Assembly (NCBI GenBank): GCA_017441825.1
Contig: JAFRVD010000019.1
Span: forward strand, 1 to 64,000
Direction of reading: 5' to 3'
DNA: 64,000 nucleotides
Source of the DNA: Lachnospiraceae bacterium
GTDB taxonomy: Bacteria > Bacillota > Clostridia > Lachnospirales > Lachnospiraceae
The translations under genes and the position numbers were made by a program. The notes under the pieces are model-generated. The model was not told the DNA's origin. It saw only the letters and a list, made by a program, of their open reading frames with translations, and did no database searches. Numbering within the stretch: the stretch's first letter is position 1; each line of letters begins with the position of its first letter. Below, piece by piece: positions 54,385 through 62,503 of this stretch.

Positions 54385-55866
54385 ATGAAAGTTGCTATTA
54401 TCGGAGCAAGCGGAAGAGTCGGCGGATTAGTCGCGGACGAGCTCGTTTCGCGCGGCCATGAGGTCACCGGCTTTGTGATCGATCCGGAAAACGTCCGGAA
54501 CGACCAGATCAAAGTCGTTGAGAAGAACGTCTTCACGCTGACCAAAGAGGATCTTCAGGATTTTGACGCTGTGGTCACTGCGTTCGGGCAGTTCACGCCC
54601 GGCCTCGGCTTCCAGCATCAGACGGCCATGATGACGCTCATCAACGCAATGAAGGATCTCCCGGACGTCCGTCTCCTTGTAGTGGGCGGCGCCGCAAGCC
54701 TGTTCACTGACGAAGCCAAGGAGCATCGTGCGCTTGAAAGGATCCCGGAGAAGTTCCACGAAGTGCCGTCGAACATGTTCGAGGCTTTCAAGATGCTCGA
54801 GAAGAGCGATCTTAAGTGGACGTATTTCAGCCCCGCGTTCACGTTCGATCCGAAGGGGACCCGGACCGGCAAATACAAGCTCGGCACGGATTTCATCTTC
54901 AACAACGATGAAGGCGAGAGCTACATCAGCTACGCAGACTACGCGCTCGCGATGGCTGACGAGATCGAAAACGGCAATTTCATCCGCAGAAGATTCACCG
55001 CGGTATCCAACAAGAACGACGCGCCGGAAGAGCTCGCGTCCACAAAGAAGGAATTCCCGGACGTGGAATTCGAAGGCCTGTCCATGTACAGGGCTCCGTC
55101 AGTCCTTGAACTGTCCGGAAAGAGCTATTATCTCATCATGGATGACGGTACGGAAGGATCGCTCATCTTCAATTCCGGCGAGATCGTCACTTGGATCCCG
55201 ATCGGCGGGACGGCCCGCGCGGACCGCTACGACTGCCTCAAGGTGGACGAGGACACGTACCTTGTGAACCTGGAGGTTGCCGACGCCAAGCCGAGGACCG
55301 GCGTTTCGCTCGTTCTCGATCTTGAGCAGAGGCTCGTTACGGCTGTCATCGCGCATTCCGGCACCAGCCGCAGGTTCCCGAGCCTCGTCACGAACGAGAT
55401 CGTCTTCGGCGCAATCAAGATGGACGGCAGACCGCTTCCGAAGAAGCGTCACGGCTTCACGAGCGACCTCGTAGGTTCACGCATCAAATGGCGCTATAAC
55501 TCCGTGCCGATGGCCGTCACCCACGTCTATTTTGACGCGAACTACATCCGCGTTCCGCTTCCTCCGAAGACCGACCAGTCCGACAGAGCGAAGGCCATGC
55601 GCGAAAATCCGTATGATGAACGGTGCTATTACATCAAGATCAAGAAGAATATCTACCTGATCTCCTTCCTGGAGAGCAACATGACGTACCGCGGAAGGAC
55701 AGGCAACAACATGCTCGTCCTCATGGACATCAGCAGGCTGCATGACGTCGGCCGTTCGTTCGGACTCGGCGGAACGGGCCTTCCGGAGAACTATATGTTC
55801 TCGGCCATCGGTTCCTGGGTGGATGCTGAAGAAGAGGACTTCCGCGAAAGCAAATACCGCGTATAA
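54385..55866 (+). CDS. Rossmann NAD(P)-binding domain fused to MoaF domain
   Basis: 493 residues. Residues 1-215 are a YwnB/biliverdin-reductase-B-like NAD(P)-binding domain (MKVAIIGASGRVGGLVADEL, VVGGAASLF, WTYFSPAFTFDP). Residues 230-493 are a MoaF-family module (LSGKSYYLIMDDGTEGSLIF, LVGSRIKWRYNS, MDISRLHDVGRSFGLGG). ATG 54385 with GAGAGGG upstream gives the exact Rossmann N-terminus. The next two genes encode the same two modules separately. Suggests a reductase acting on a ligand bound by the MoaF part; reaction unknown. Confidence 0.82.
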   Translation: MKVAIIGASGRVGGLVADELVSRGHEVTGFVIDPENVRNDQIKVVEKNVFTLTKEDLQDFDAVVTAFGQFTPGLGFQHQTAMMTLINAMKDLPDVRLLVVGGAASLFTDEAKEHRALERIPEKFHEVPSNMFEAFKMLEKSDLKWTYFSPAFTFDPKGTRTGKYKLGTDFIFNNDEGESYISYADYALAMADEIENGNFIRRRFTAVSNKNDAPEELASTKKEFPDVEFEGLSMYRAPSVLELSGKSYYLIMDDGTEGSLIFNSGEIVTWIPIGGTARADRYDCLKVDEDTYLVNLEVADAKPRTGVSLVLDLEQRLVTAVIAHSGTSRRFPSLVTNEIVFGAIKMDGRPLPKKRHGFTSDLVGSRIKWRYNSVPMAVTHVYFDANYIRVPLPPKTDQSDRAKAMRENPYDERCYYIKIKKNIYLISFLESNMTYRGRTGNNMLVLMDISRLHDVGRSFGLGGTGLPENYMFSAIGSWVDAEEEDFRESKYRV

Positions 55867-55877
55867 GAGGTAAGGGT

Positions 55878-56639
55878 ATGAAGATCGGTATTATCGGCGC
55901 GACAGGCCGTGAAGGCCGGCTGATCACGGAAGAAGCCGTGCGCCGCGGACACGAGGTGACCGCCATTGTCCGGAATGCGGAGAAGGCGGCGTCCTTAGGT
56001 GTCCCCGTGATCGAAAAGGATATCTTCAGCCTGACTTCAGAGGACCTCAAAGGCTTTGACGCGGTCGTCTCGGCCTTCGGCGTACCGGCCGGGTCGCCTC
56101 TCGCGTTCCAGTATGAGACAGTCGGCTTCACGCTGACGAAGCTTTTTGAGCAGCTCCCGGACACGAGACTCCTCTTTGTGGGCGGCGCGGCGAGCCTTTA
56201 TACGGACGAGAAGATGAAAACACGCGTCATCGAATCCGGAGCGATCCCTGAAGCGTACAAGGCAGTCCCGTATCATGCCTGGAGATCTTATATGGCACTC
56301 CAGACGAGCTCCGTCAACTGGACGTATTTCAGCCCCGCCCTCACGTTCGACCCGAACGGGGAACGGACGGGAAGCTATACGCTCGGCGCGAACTACGTCA
56401 TTAAAAACAAGGCCGGAGAGAGCTACATCAGCTACCAGGACTATGCCATTGCAATGGTGGACGAGATCGAGCAGGGCCGCTTCATCCGGAAACGGTTTAC
56501 CGCGGTCTCCGAGCATCCGGGGAAAGAATCGGATGCTCCGGAAAAGTCTGCGGCAGCTCCGGAAACGCCGGAAGACGAAGGGGCCGCTCCGGAAGCTCCG
56601 AAGCCGGGCTTCTTCGCGAGACTGTTCGGAAGGAAATAA
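55878..56639 (+). CDS. Stand-alone NAD(P)-binding Rossmann protein
   Basis: 253 residues, YwnB-like, beginning MKIGIIGATGREGRLITEEA (GxxGxxG). Homologous to the N-terminal half of the upstream fusion (shared VGGAASLYTDE, WTYFSPALTFDP, GESYISYQDYAIAM). The C-terminus adds a Pro/Ala/Glu linker and an amphipathic PGFFARLFGRK tail that might attach it to the membrane. Eleven bases downstream of the fusion gene, 13 upstream of the MoaF gene. Confidence 0.85.
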   Translation: MKIGIIGATGREGRLITEEAVRRGHEVTAIVRNAEKAASLGVPVIEKDIFSLTSEDLKGFDAVVSAFGVPAGSPLAFQYETVGFTLTKLFEQLPDTRLLFVGGAASLYTDEKMKTRVIESGAIPEAYKAVPYHAWRSYMALQTSSVNWTYFSPALTFDPNGERTGSYTLGANYVIKNKAGESYISYQDYAIAMVDEIEQGRFIRKRFTAVSEHPGKESDAPEKSAAAPETPEDEGAAPEAPKPGFFARLFGRK

Positions 56640-56652
56640 CAGGAGAATCTAT

Positions 56653-57522
56653 ATGAACATACAAGTATCAAAGGCGGTAGAGGAAGCCAGAAAAGCGGTT
56701 TTCCCCGGCGGGCTTTCCAGGTACCGCGGACCATTTTCGAGGGAACTTGAAGGGCAGCAGTTTGAACTCGTCATGGACGAGGGTCCTTCCATCACTGTTT
56801 CGTTCCCTGCAAGGAACAAGGCGCTCGTCACAGACGGCGGGGCGCCGATGGATGCGGACACCCAGATCCAGAAGGCGGAGGACGGCGCGTACTTTGTGCT
56901 GGCCGACATCCGCGGCTCAAAGCCCAGGACGGCGTACATGATGGTGATCGACCTCTTTGAAAGCCTCGTGACGGTAGTCAAGGCGCAGCAGGGAACTGTG
57001 GAAAGCTTCCCGAACCTTGTAACGAGGAATGTACGCTTCGGAGCGATCCGGGACGGAGAGGGAAACCTTCCCGAAAAGAGGCCTTCGTTCACAAAGGACC
57101 TCGTCGGCAAGAAGATCGACTGGACCTATAACCCGGACTTCTCCATCATCCACGTTTATCTCGATGAAAATTACTACACGACGGCCAGAAATGAAGAGAT
57201 GAAGAAAAAGATGGAGGAGGCGCGGAAAAAGGATCCGGGCAGGTTCCCGAAGCGGATGGATCCGTATTATGAAAAGGACTGCCTGTATATCAAGCTCCGT
57301 GAGAACCTGTATCTGTTCTCGTTCGTCGAGTTCAATTCGGGAAGCGGGACGCAGGGAATGATGATCATCAATAGGGACCGGCTCACTGACGTCGGCTGCT
57401 TCTGGGGAAGCAACCGCGAGAACGTGCAGGAAGGGTATACCTTCAACGCGTACGGCAAGTGGGTCCGCGAGGAGATCCCGGAGGATCATACGGTTGAGCG
57501 CGTAAAGGCGCTACTAAAATAA
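56653..57522 (+). CDS. MoaF-family protein, copy 3
   Basis: 289 residues, close paralogue of 44656-45534 (SKAVEEARKAVFPGGLS shared exactly; LVGKKIDWTYNP; MDPYYEKDCLYIKLRENLYLF; QGMMIINRDRLTDVGCFWG). ATG 56653 follows AGGAG by seven bases; an in-frame extension upstream lies within the Rossmann gene and is not coding. Last gene of the operon. Confidence 0.8.
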   Translation: MNIQVSKAVEEARKAVFPGGLSRYRGPFSRELEGQQFELVMDEGPSITVSFPARNKALVTDGGAPMDADTQIQKAEDGAYFVLADIRGSKPRTAYMMVIDLFESLVTVVKAQQGTVESFPNLVTRNVRFGAIRDGEGNLPEKRPSFTKDLVGKKIDWTYNPDFSIIHVYLDENYYTTARNEEMKKKMEEARKKDPGRFPKRMDPYYEKDCLYIKLRENLYLFSFVEFNSGSGTQGMMIINRDRLTDVGCFWGSNRENVQEGYTFNAYGKWVREEIPEDHTVERVKALLK

Positions 57523-57524
57523 GC

Positions 57525-57553
57525 TTGACAGGGACCTGTGATTCGGGTTAGAT
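57525..57553 (+). promoter_or_regulatory. Possible promoter of the PPOX-type gene
   Basis: TTGACA (57525-57530), 17-base spacer, TTAGAT (57548-57553). Good -35, weak -10. Confidence 0.5.
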
Positions 57554-57583
57554 AAAGATAATACACTACGAAAGGAGACTGAC

Positions 57584-57976
57584 ATGAAGGAGATCACAGA
57601 ATTTATCAAGGAGGCAAGGACTTTTTATCTTGCGACTGAAGACGGGGACCAGCCGGAGGTCCGGCCGATCGGCGTACTTCAGGAATATGACGGCGTATTA
57701 TATACTGCCGTAGGCAAACACAAAAAGGTCTATAAGCAGATCCAGGCGAATCCGAAGATCTGTATCGTAGCACTGAACAAGGGTGCATGGGTCCGTGTCC
57801 GCGCGAAAGCGGTGGATGCGCCGCAGGAGATCGTGGACCGCGTATTTGCGGACAATCCGTTCCTGAGCACCATCTACAACGACCAGAGCGGCCTGAAGCT
57901 GGGCGTTCTCGCGCTTACGGAAGGCGAAGTGGAATTCTGCAGCATGATGGGTCCGGACAGGACGGAACCGCTGTAA
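57584..57976 (+). CDS. Pyridoxamine 5'-phosphate oxidase-family (FMN-binding split barrel) protein
   Basis: 130 residues. Split-barrel fold with FYLATEDGDQPEVRPIG, LYTAVGKHKKVYKQIQANPKICI and WVRVRAKAV, typical of short PPOX-like flavin or F420/heme-binding reductases in clostridia. AAAGGAG precedes the ATG. Exact substrate unknown; a redox role in the locus is plausible. Confidence 0.85.
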   Translation: MKEITEFIKEARTFYLATEDGDQPEVRPIGVLQEYDGVLYTAVGKHKKVYKQIQANPKICIVALNKGAWVRVRAKAVDAPQEIVDRVFADNPFLSTIYNDQSGLKLGVLALTEGEVEFCSMMGPDRTEPL

Positions 57977-57991
57977 CTCTTGATTCTTCTC

Positions 57992-58029
57992 ACACAGAAA
58001 AGACCGCCTTCGGGCGGTCTTTTCTGTGT
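57992..58029. terminator. Bidirectional terminator
   Basis: 17-bp perfect stem ACACAGAAAAGACCGCC (57992-58008)/GGCGGTCTTTTCTGTGT (58013-58029) with TTCG loop. T-runs lie within the stem on both strands, serving the PPOX gene (+) and the minus-strand operon. Confidence 0.88.
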
Positions 58030-58031
58030 GT

Positions 58032-58115
58032 GCGAGTGCTTCGTCGCAACGATCGCTCCGGGAGCAGAAAAATCCTCCCTGCGCGATCCGTTGCCTCCTT
58101 GCACCCTGATTATCA
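58032..58115 (-). repeat. Structured dispersed repeat, copy 2 (inverted)
   Basis: Reverse complement of the 16573-16666 element with conserved loop (CAGAAAAATC on the + strand, 58065-58074). Helices in this copy, + strand: GTGC (58036-58039)/GCAC (58101-58104); GCAACG (58046-58051)/CGTTGC (58089-58094); ATCGC (58052-58056)/GCGAT (58083-58087) with one bulged base at 58088; GGGAG (58060-58064)/CTCCC (58075-58079). It lies just after the stop of the ThuA-like gene, in the sense direction of that operon, and next to the terminator. Confidence 0.8.
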
Positions 58116-58140
58116 CATTTTTTCTGAATTGCTTTCTGAT

Positions 58141-58803
58141 TTACAGCTTCCCCGCCGCCCAGTCGATCGCACGGGCGAGGATCTCCTGGTAAGACGGATG
58201 CTGCAGCACCGCACAGTTGTGACCGGGGGTCAGGACGACCAGGCGGCCCTTGCCGACCTCTTTTGTGTAGCCCGCGGGCTGCGTGCCGGCTTCGGTATCC
58301 GAAGTGGTGGTCATGAAGATGTCCAGATTCTCTTCGCCGTACAGTCTGATCATGTAGTGTTCGTCGCGGAAGGTGAAGGGCTCGATCCCTGAAATGATAG
58401 GATGGTCCTTCACTGCCTTCGCAGTGATGTCGCACTGCTTCGGGTGACGGAGGAATTCATTGCCGATGAGCTCGACCATGTCCATGCGCGTCTCCGGATG
58501 ATAGGTGTTGCCGGAGTGGAGCGCAATGAAGCCGCGGCCCGATTCGATGTACTCCTTGAAATCGTTCGGCATGACTGCCGTCACCGTATCCTCAAACCAC
58601 GGAGAGCCGGCGTTTGCCGGGCTGTGCGCGTTGCCCTTCGCGTTGATGATCACGTCGTAGTCATAGAGCATGGTCTTTGTCAGGATGTCCTTGGCCGCCA
58701 TCACGATATCGAGCTCGTAGCCAAGCTTTTCAAGGGGCTTTAAGCCTCTCGCGATCACCTCGCCCGGATGCCAGATATCGTCGCAGATCACTAATACTTT
58801 CAT
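58141..58803 (-). CDS. ThuA-like (trehalose-utilisation/glutamine amidotransferase-fold) protein
   Basis: 220 residues: MKVLVICDDIWHPGEVIARGL, YDVIINAKGN, GRGFIALHSGNTYH, GRLVVLTPGHNCAVLQHPSY. ThuA proteins have a class I glutamine amidotransferase-like fold and occur in sugar-utilisation and 3-keto-glycoside pathways, usually without the catalytic Cys triad. Last gene of a four-gene minus-strand operon. Confidence 0.88.
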   Translation of the reverse strand: MKVLVICDDIWHPGEVIARGLKPLEKLGYELDIVMAAKDILTKTMLYDYDVIINAKGNAHSPANAGSPWFEDTVTAVMPNDFKEYIESGRGFIALHSGNTYHPETRMDMVELIGNEFLRHPKQCDITAKAVKDHPIISGIEPFTFRDEHYMIRLYGEENLDIFMTTTSDTEAGTQPAGYTKEVGKGRLVVLTPGHNCAVLQHPSYQEILARAIDWAAGKL

Positions 58804-58827
58804 GCTGATGTCCTTTCTTTGGTGTTG

Positions 58828-60051
58828 TTATTTGAAATATTCGTCCAGGAAATAGGGTACTGCGGAATCCGACTCGTAGCACCAGTATGTCTGGCTGATG
58901 CCACGCTCCGCAAGGTATTCCCGCGTCTCCCGGTACTTTTTGATGCTGGTGAAGCTTTCTCTCGGGAAAGCACCCCATTCGCCCACGAGTACCGGCCAGT
59001 CGTATTGATCCGCGAGGGCCAGGTGCTGGTCGAACATCGCGTTGATGCGGTCCTGCCGGTACGCCGCCTGGTTCGGGGCGTCCGTGATCAAGTCGTACGC
59101 ATGGCACGCGAAGACCTGATGAGGGTCGCGTTCCCCGTTTACGACGACAGGTGCAAGCGACGACGCGGTCCCGTTGTTGGTCTGATTGGAGTTGCAGAGG
59201 AATATGATGGATTCCTTGTCCGCTTCACGGATCCTTCCCGCCACTTTTTCATAGAACGGCTGCAGGATCTTCGTATCGAACTCCCGGCATAAGGGAAGAG
59301 CGCGGTTTTCGAGTTCCAGACATTTTTCCGGAGAAAGGTCCACCAGGCAGGAGTGGTATTCCGGCTGGTTCCAGTAAAGCTCAAAGGCTTCCTCGTAGGT
59401 GACCTTCCGTCCCCGGACCTCGGTCTGCCAGTCCGCGAGGGCCTGCAGAAGGGTCCTTCCGACGTCTCTGCAGGGAGAGCCCTGGATCGGCTCGTTAATG
59501 ATATCATAGCCGATCACGTTAGGGTCGTCCGCGAACCGTTCCGCGATCCGGTGCCACACCGCCGCAAAGTGGTCAATGAGGCCCACTCCGTCGTAAGCAG
59601 GCGCGTTCGCCCAGAAGGCATCCTCTGCGGTCTGCACAGCCTCGCTCATGTGATACGAATTGTACCATTCGCCCTTGCGGATGTGCGGCTTTCCGTTATC
59701 CAGGCAGGCCCAGTACGGCGCGCCGTTCGAATACTTGATGCCGTAAAGGTCCTGGTGCATGTCGAGGAATACCGGGATCCCGTGCGCTTCATACTCGCGG
59801 ACGGCAGCCTCGATCCGGTCAAGATAGTGTTCGTCGATCACACCGGCGATGGGCTCAAGCCCGCTCCAGTTGATGCCGAAGCGCACAAGATCGATCTTCC
59901 AGCGGCGCATACGGTCCCAGTCCAGGTCGTTCATCGGAAATATGAACCCGTACTGCGGCTTTTTGCAGACGATATTGATGCCGTTCAATACCACGGTCTT
60001 TCCGTTTCTGTCGACAAAATTCCTGCCGTTTAATGTGATTGCTTTTTTCAT
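58828..60051 (-). CDS. GH5 glycoside hydrolase, endoglycoceramidase-like, cytoplasmic
   Basis: 407 residues, a (beta/alpha)8 retaining glycosidase of family GH5. Acid/base Glu near residue 187 (YDIINEPIQG) and nucleophile Glu near 355 (VLVGEWGAF). VFLDMHQDLYG and GAPYWACLDNG resemble the endoglycoceramidase-like GH5 subfamilies rather than cellulases. No signal peptide, so it should act on an imported glycoside inside the cell, consistent with the nearby importer. The natural substrate is not predictable. Confidence 0.9.
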   Translation of the reverse strand: MKKAITLNGRNFVDRNGKTVVLNGINIVCKKPQYGFIFPMNDLDWDRMRRWKIDLVRFGINWSGLEPIAGVIDEHYLDRIEAAVREYEAHGIPVFLDMHQDLYGIKYSNGAPYWACLDNGKPHIRKGEWYNSYHMSEAVQTAEDAFWANAPAYDGVGLIDHFAAVWHRIAERFADDPNVIGYDIINEPIQGSPCRDVGRTLLQALADWQTEVRGRKVTYEEAFELYWNQPEYHSCLVDLSPEKCLELENRALPLCREFDTKILQPFYEKVAGRIREADKESIIFLCNSNQTNNGTASSLAPVVVNGERDPHQVFACHAYDLITDAPNQAAYRQDRINAMFDQHLALADQYDWPVLVGEWGAFPRESFTSIKKYRETREYLAERGISQTYWCYESDSAVPYFLDEYFK

Positions 60052-60083
60052 TCGCTTACCTCGGTCATAATGAATGAATTGAT

Positions 60084-60659
60084 TTACCAGGGGATCTCCC
60101 TCCCGAGGGCATCCCGGATGATCAGGTTCTTTTCATCGTCGCGGTCGTAATCATCGTCGTCCAGGTAGCGCCCGTTCGTAAAGTAGCGGTAAGCCGCTGC
60201 CGCGGCCTTTTCGGGGCACAGGCTTCCGGTCATCGGGTCGAAGAGACGGAAGGTATATCCCTTTGGGTACCATGTGTTCTTTGTGATGGTCAGAATGTTG
60301 TGGAGCGCACCTTTTGACATGCTGTAGCCGAAGCCTTTGATCGCTTCCGACCAGTTCGTGGACGCGTCCTTCGAACTTAAGAAGCAGATCCGTTTGGCGC
60401 CGGTCATGCCGTGAAACGCTTTTTCAAGCGCCTGCAGGGGCTTTACGACGTTTTCCTGATAAGCCCGGTCCAGGACCTCCGGGTCGATGCCCATGCCGAC
60501 CGCCTTGTCGTCTTCGGGCAGGCGGCATTCCGTGACGTCGATGAAATACTCGAGTCCGCCGCAAGGCTCCGTTACGACTGAAAAGCCGTTCTTTTCGAAC
60601 TCCTTCGCCAGTGCCTTTCCGAAATCACTCTCCAAAGAAGAAATGTAAACTGTACTCAT
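60084..60659 (-). CDS. SDR-related protein with degenerate cofactor motif
   Basis: 191 residues, shorter than usual SDRs. A catalytic-like YSMSK motif (about residue 111) and SSKDAS serine are present, but the N-terminal TGxxxGxG is replaced by SSLESDFG, so NAD(P) binding is doubtful. Paired with the complete SDR gene 11 bases upstream; may form a heterodimer with it or be inactive. Confidence 0.75.
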   Translation of the reverse strand: MSTVYISSLESDFGKALAKEFEKNGFSVVTEPCGGLEYFIDVTECRLPEDDKAVGMGIDPEVLDRAYQENVVKPLQALEKAFHGMTGAKRICFLSSKDASTNWSEAIKGFGYSMSKGALHNILTITKNTWYPKGYTFRLFDPMTGSLCPEKAAAAAYRYFTNGRYLDDDDYDRDDEKNLIIRDALGREIPW

Positions 60660-60670
60660 GGCGTGCCTCC

Positions 60671-61408
60671 TCAGAATGATAATTCGTGTCCCAGGTAGTC
60701 TACCAGGGTCAGCCTGTCTTCGTCGGGGCGGTCCTCGAGGATCAGTTTCACGGCCATTTCCGCAGACTGCTTCGGGTCGAGCCTCGCGCGGGGGTCGAGC
60801 GTTCCGTCAGGCATCATCCGTTTCATCCAGCCGGGCTGGAACAGGCGGAAGCGGAAGCCTAACGGCCGGAGCTCGTTGAACATGAGCCGTACGCCCACGT
60901 TGAGCGCGCTCTTGGTCATCGCGTAGCGCATGCTGCCGGTGCGCTTCATGAGACGGACGCTTGAAATTTCGCTGGACGTGAAATGGAGGCGCCTGTAGTC
61001 GCTCTTGAGGAGAAGAGGCAGAAACACGTCCACGAGGACCGGGGCAGGAGCAGTGTTCGTGTTGAACGAGAAGCGCATGAGGTCGAAATCGATGGGGACG
61101 TCTCCGCCCACCTGGTCGTTCTGCGGGCCGCCCATAAAGGCGGCGTTGCTGACCAGGAGGTCAAGATATCCGCATTCTTCACGGATGATCTTTTCCACAT
61201 TGACGATCTCTTCATAGACGCTCACGTTCAGCTGTACGGGCCTGAGCTCCGGGTATTCCTCCGCGAGCCTGTCGAGAAGACTGTACTCATCGTTGAATTT
61301 GCCCGCGTAAACACGGAAGCCCTCGTCAAGGAGCCGCACGGTCATTTCATAGCCGAGGCCGCGGTCGGCGCCCGTCACGAGGGCGGTGCGGATGCTGTGT
61401 TCAGTCAT
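60671..61408 (-). CDS. Short-chain dehydrogenase/reductase
   Basis: 245-residue classical SDR: TGADRGLGYEM cofactor motif (about 13-23), NAAFMGG (about 90), catalytic Ser in HFTSSEIS and Tyr/Lys in YAMTK (about 165). GGAGGTAAACCC precedes the ATG. First gene of the minus-strand operon. Substrate probably a sugar or sugar-derived alcohol by context. Confidence 0.9.
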   Translation of the reverse strand: MTEHSIRTALVTGADRGLGYEMTVRLLDEGFRVYAGKFNDEYSLLDRLAEEYPELRPVQLNVSVYEEIVNVEKIIREECGYLDLLVSNAAFMGGPQNDQVGGDVPIDFDLMRFSFNTNTAPAPVLVDVFLPLLLKSDYRRLHFTSSEISSVRLMKRTGSMRYAMTKSALNVGVRLMFNELRPLGFRFRLFQPGWMKRMMPDGTLDPRARLDPKQSAEMAVKLILEDRPDEDRLTLVDYLGHELSF

Positions 61409-61437
61409 AGGGTTTACCTCCGTTTGATATTAGGTCC

Positions 61438-61466
61438 AGTATAACAACGGGGACAGGGATAGTCAA
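61438..61466 (-). promoter_or_regulatory. Promoter of the SDR-GH5-ThuA operon
   Basis: Minus strand TTGACT (61466-61461), 17-base spacer, TATACT (61443-61438). Confidence 0.85.
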
Positions 61467-61600
61467 CTCCGGAACAGCCGGATGAGGAACTTCTCCCGGA
61501 TGAATTAACACTTTCAAAGACCGCAAAACTGTGTTATAGTATCATTAACTGTGATACCATGGGGTAAAGGGGCAATATGCCCTTTAAGAACGGAGGATAT

Positions 61601-62422
61601 ATGTTCAGAGATTATTTCGGAAAAGACGCATCCGGCCTTCTTGATAAAAAGCTGTACCTTCTTGACATGGACGGGACCATTTACGAGGATGAGCGCGTTT
61701 TTGACGGAACGGTGGACCTCCTGAACTTAATCGAAGCCCGCGGCGGAAGGTACATGTTTCTCACGAACAATTCCAGCCGGTCCGTCGATGACTACGTCGC
61801 GAAGCTCCGGAGACTCGGGATCCCCGGGGACCGGGACAGCTTTTTCACTTCCGTGGACGCCACCGAACTCTACCTCCGGGAAAACTACCCCGGTGCGCTC
61901 GTTTATGTGCAGGGGACCCGGTCTCTTGTGAAGGGACTTCTCGACAAAGGCCTCCGGGTGACCGAAGAGGAGGACCCGGAAGCGGATATCGTTTTAGTCG
62001 GCTTTGATACAGAGCTCACGTTCGAAAAGCTCACGAGGACCTGCCGGATGCTCCGGAAAGCGGATCGGCCGTTCATCGCGACCAACCCGGATTTTGTCTG
62101 CCCCGTGGCGGGCGGCTTCGTCCCGGACTGCGGGTCGATGTGCATCAGCATCCGCTACGCGACCGGCCGGACGCCCAAATTCATCGGAAAGCCCGAACCT
62201 ACCATGGTGGACATCGTCCGGAAGGACCTCGGCTACAGCGAAGAGGAGACGGTGCTTATCGGAGACCGCCTGTATACGGATATCGCATCCGGCGTGAATG
62301 CACACGTGGATACCATCCTGGTCCTTTCGGGGGAGGCAACTCTCAAAGATCTTGAGGACTCGGACGTGAAGCCTGCGTATGTGCTCCGGGATGTGAAAGT
62401 GCTGTACGAGGGGCTTTTATAA
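61601..62422 (+). CDS. HAD-IIA family sugar/phosphate phosphatase (NagD-like)
   Basis: 273 residues. HAD motif I DMDGTIYEDE, motif II TNNSS, Lys in FIGKPEPTM, motif IV GDRLYTDI, with a type IIA cap between II and III. Members dephosphorylate sugar phosphates, nucleotides or p-nitrophenyl phosphate. ATG 61601 with GGAGG four bases before it; a TATAGT -10 at 61535-61540 has no clear -35. Start at 61577 would lack a ribosome-binding site. Confidence 0.9.
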   Translation: MFRDYFGKDASGLLDKKLYLLDMDGTIYEDERVFDGTVDLLNLIEARGGRYMFLTNNSSRSVDDYVAKLRRLGIPGDRDSFFTSVDATELYLRENYPGALVYVQGTRSLVKGLLDKGLRVTEEEDPEADIVLVGFDTELTFEKLTRTCRMLRKADRPFIATNPDFVCPVAGGFVPDCGSMCISIRYATGRTPKFIGKPEPTMVDIVRKDLGYSEEETVLIGDRLYTDIASGVNAHVDTILVLSGEATLKDLEDSDVKPAYVLRDVKVLYEGLL

Positions 62423-62469
62423 GGTTATGCTCCCTCACCTTCCCCCAAGGAGGAAGGATTATGCGGCAG

Positions 62470-62498
62470 TTGAAAATCATAATAGTGTATTATATAAT
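62470..62498 (+). promoter_or_regulatory. Promoter immediately upstream of apbE
   Basis: TTGAAA (62470-62475), 17-base spacer, TATAAT (62493-62498). Transcription would start about base 62505, at the apbE ATG (62504), leaving no leader. Confidence 0.82.
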
Positions 62499-62503
62499 CT
62501 GAT

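Noticed and set aside
57698..58435. Minus-strand frame covering the dispersed repeat, terminator and parts of two genes
   Set aside because: Runs through a terminator and antisense to the PPOX gene. Such frames may be mis-annotated as small proteins wherever the repeat occurs.
62438..62457. CCTTCC/GGAAGG hairpin after the HAD phosphatase gene as a terminator
   Set aside because: Only six pairs and no T-run.
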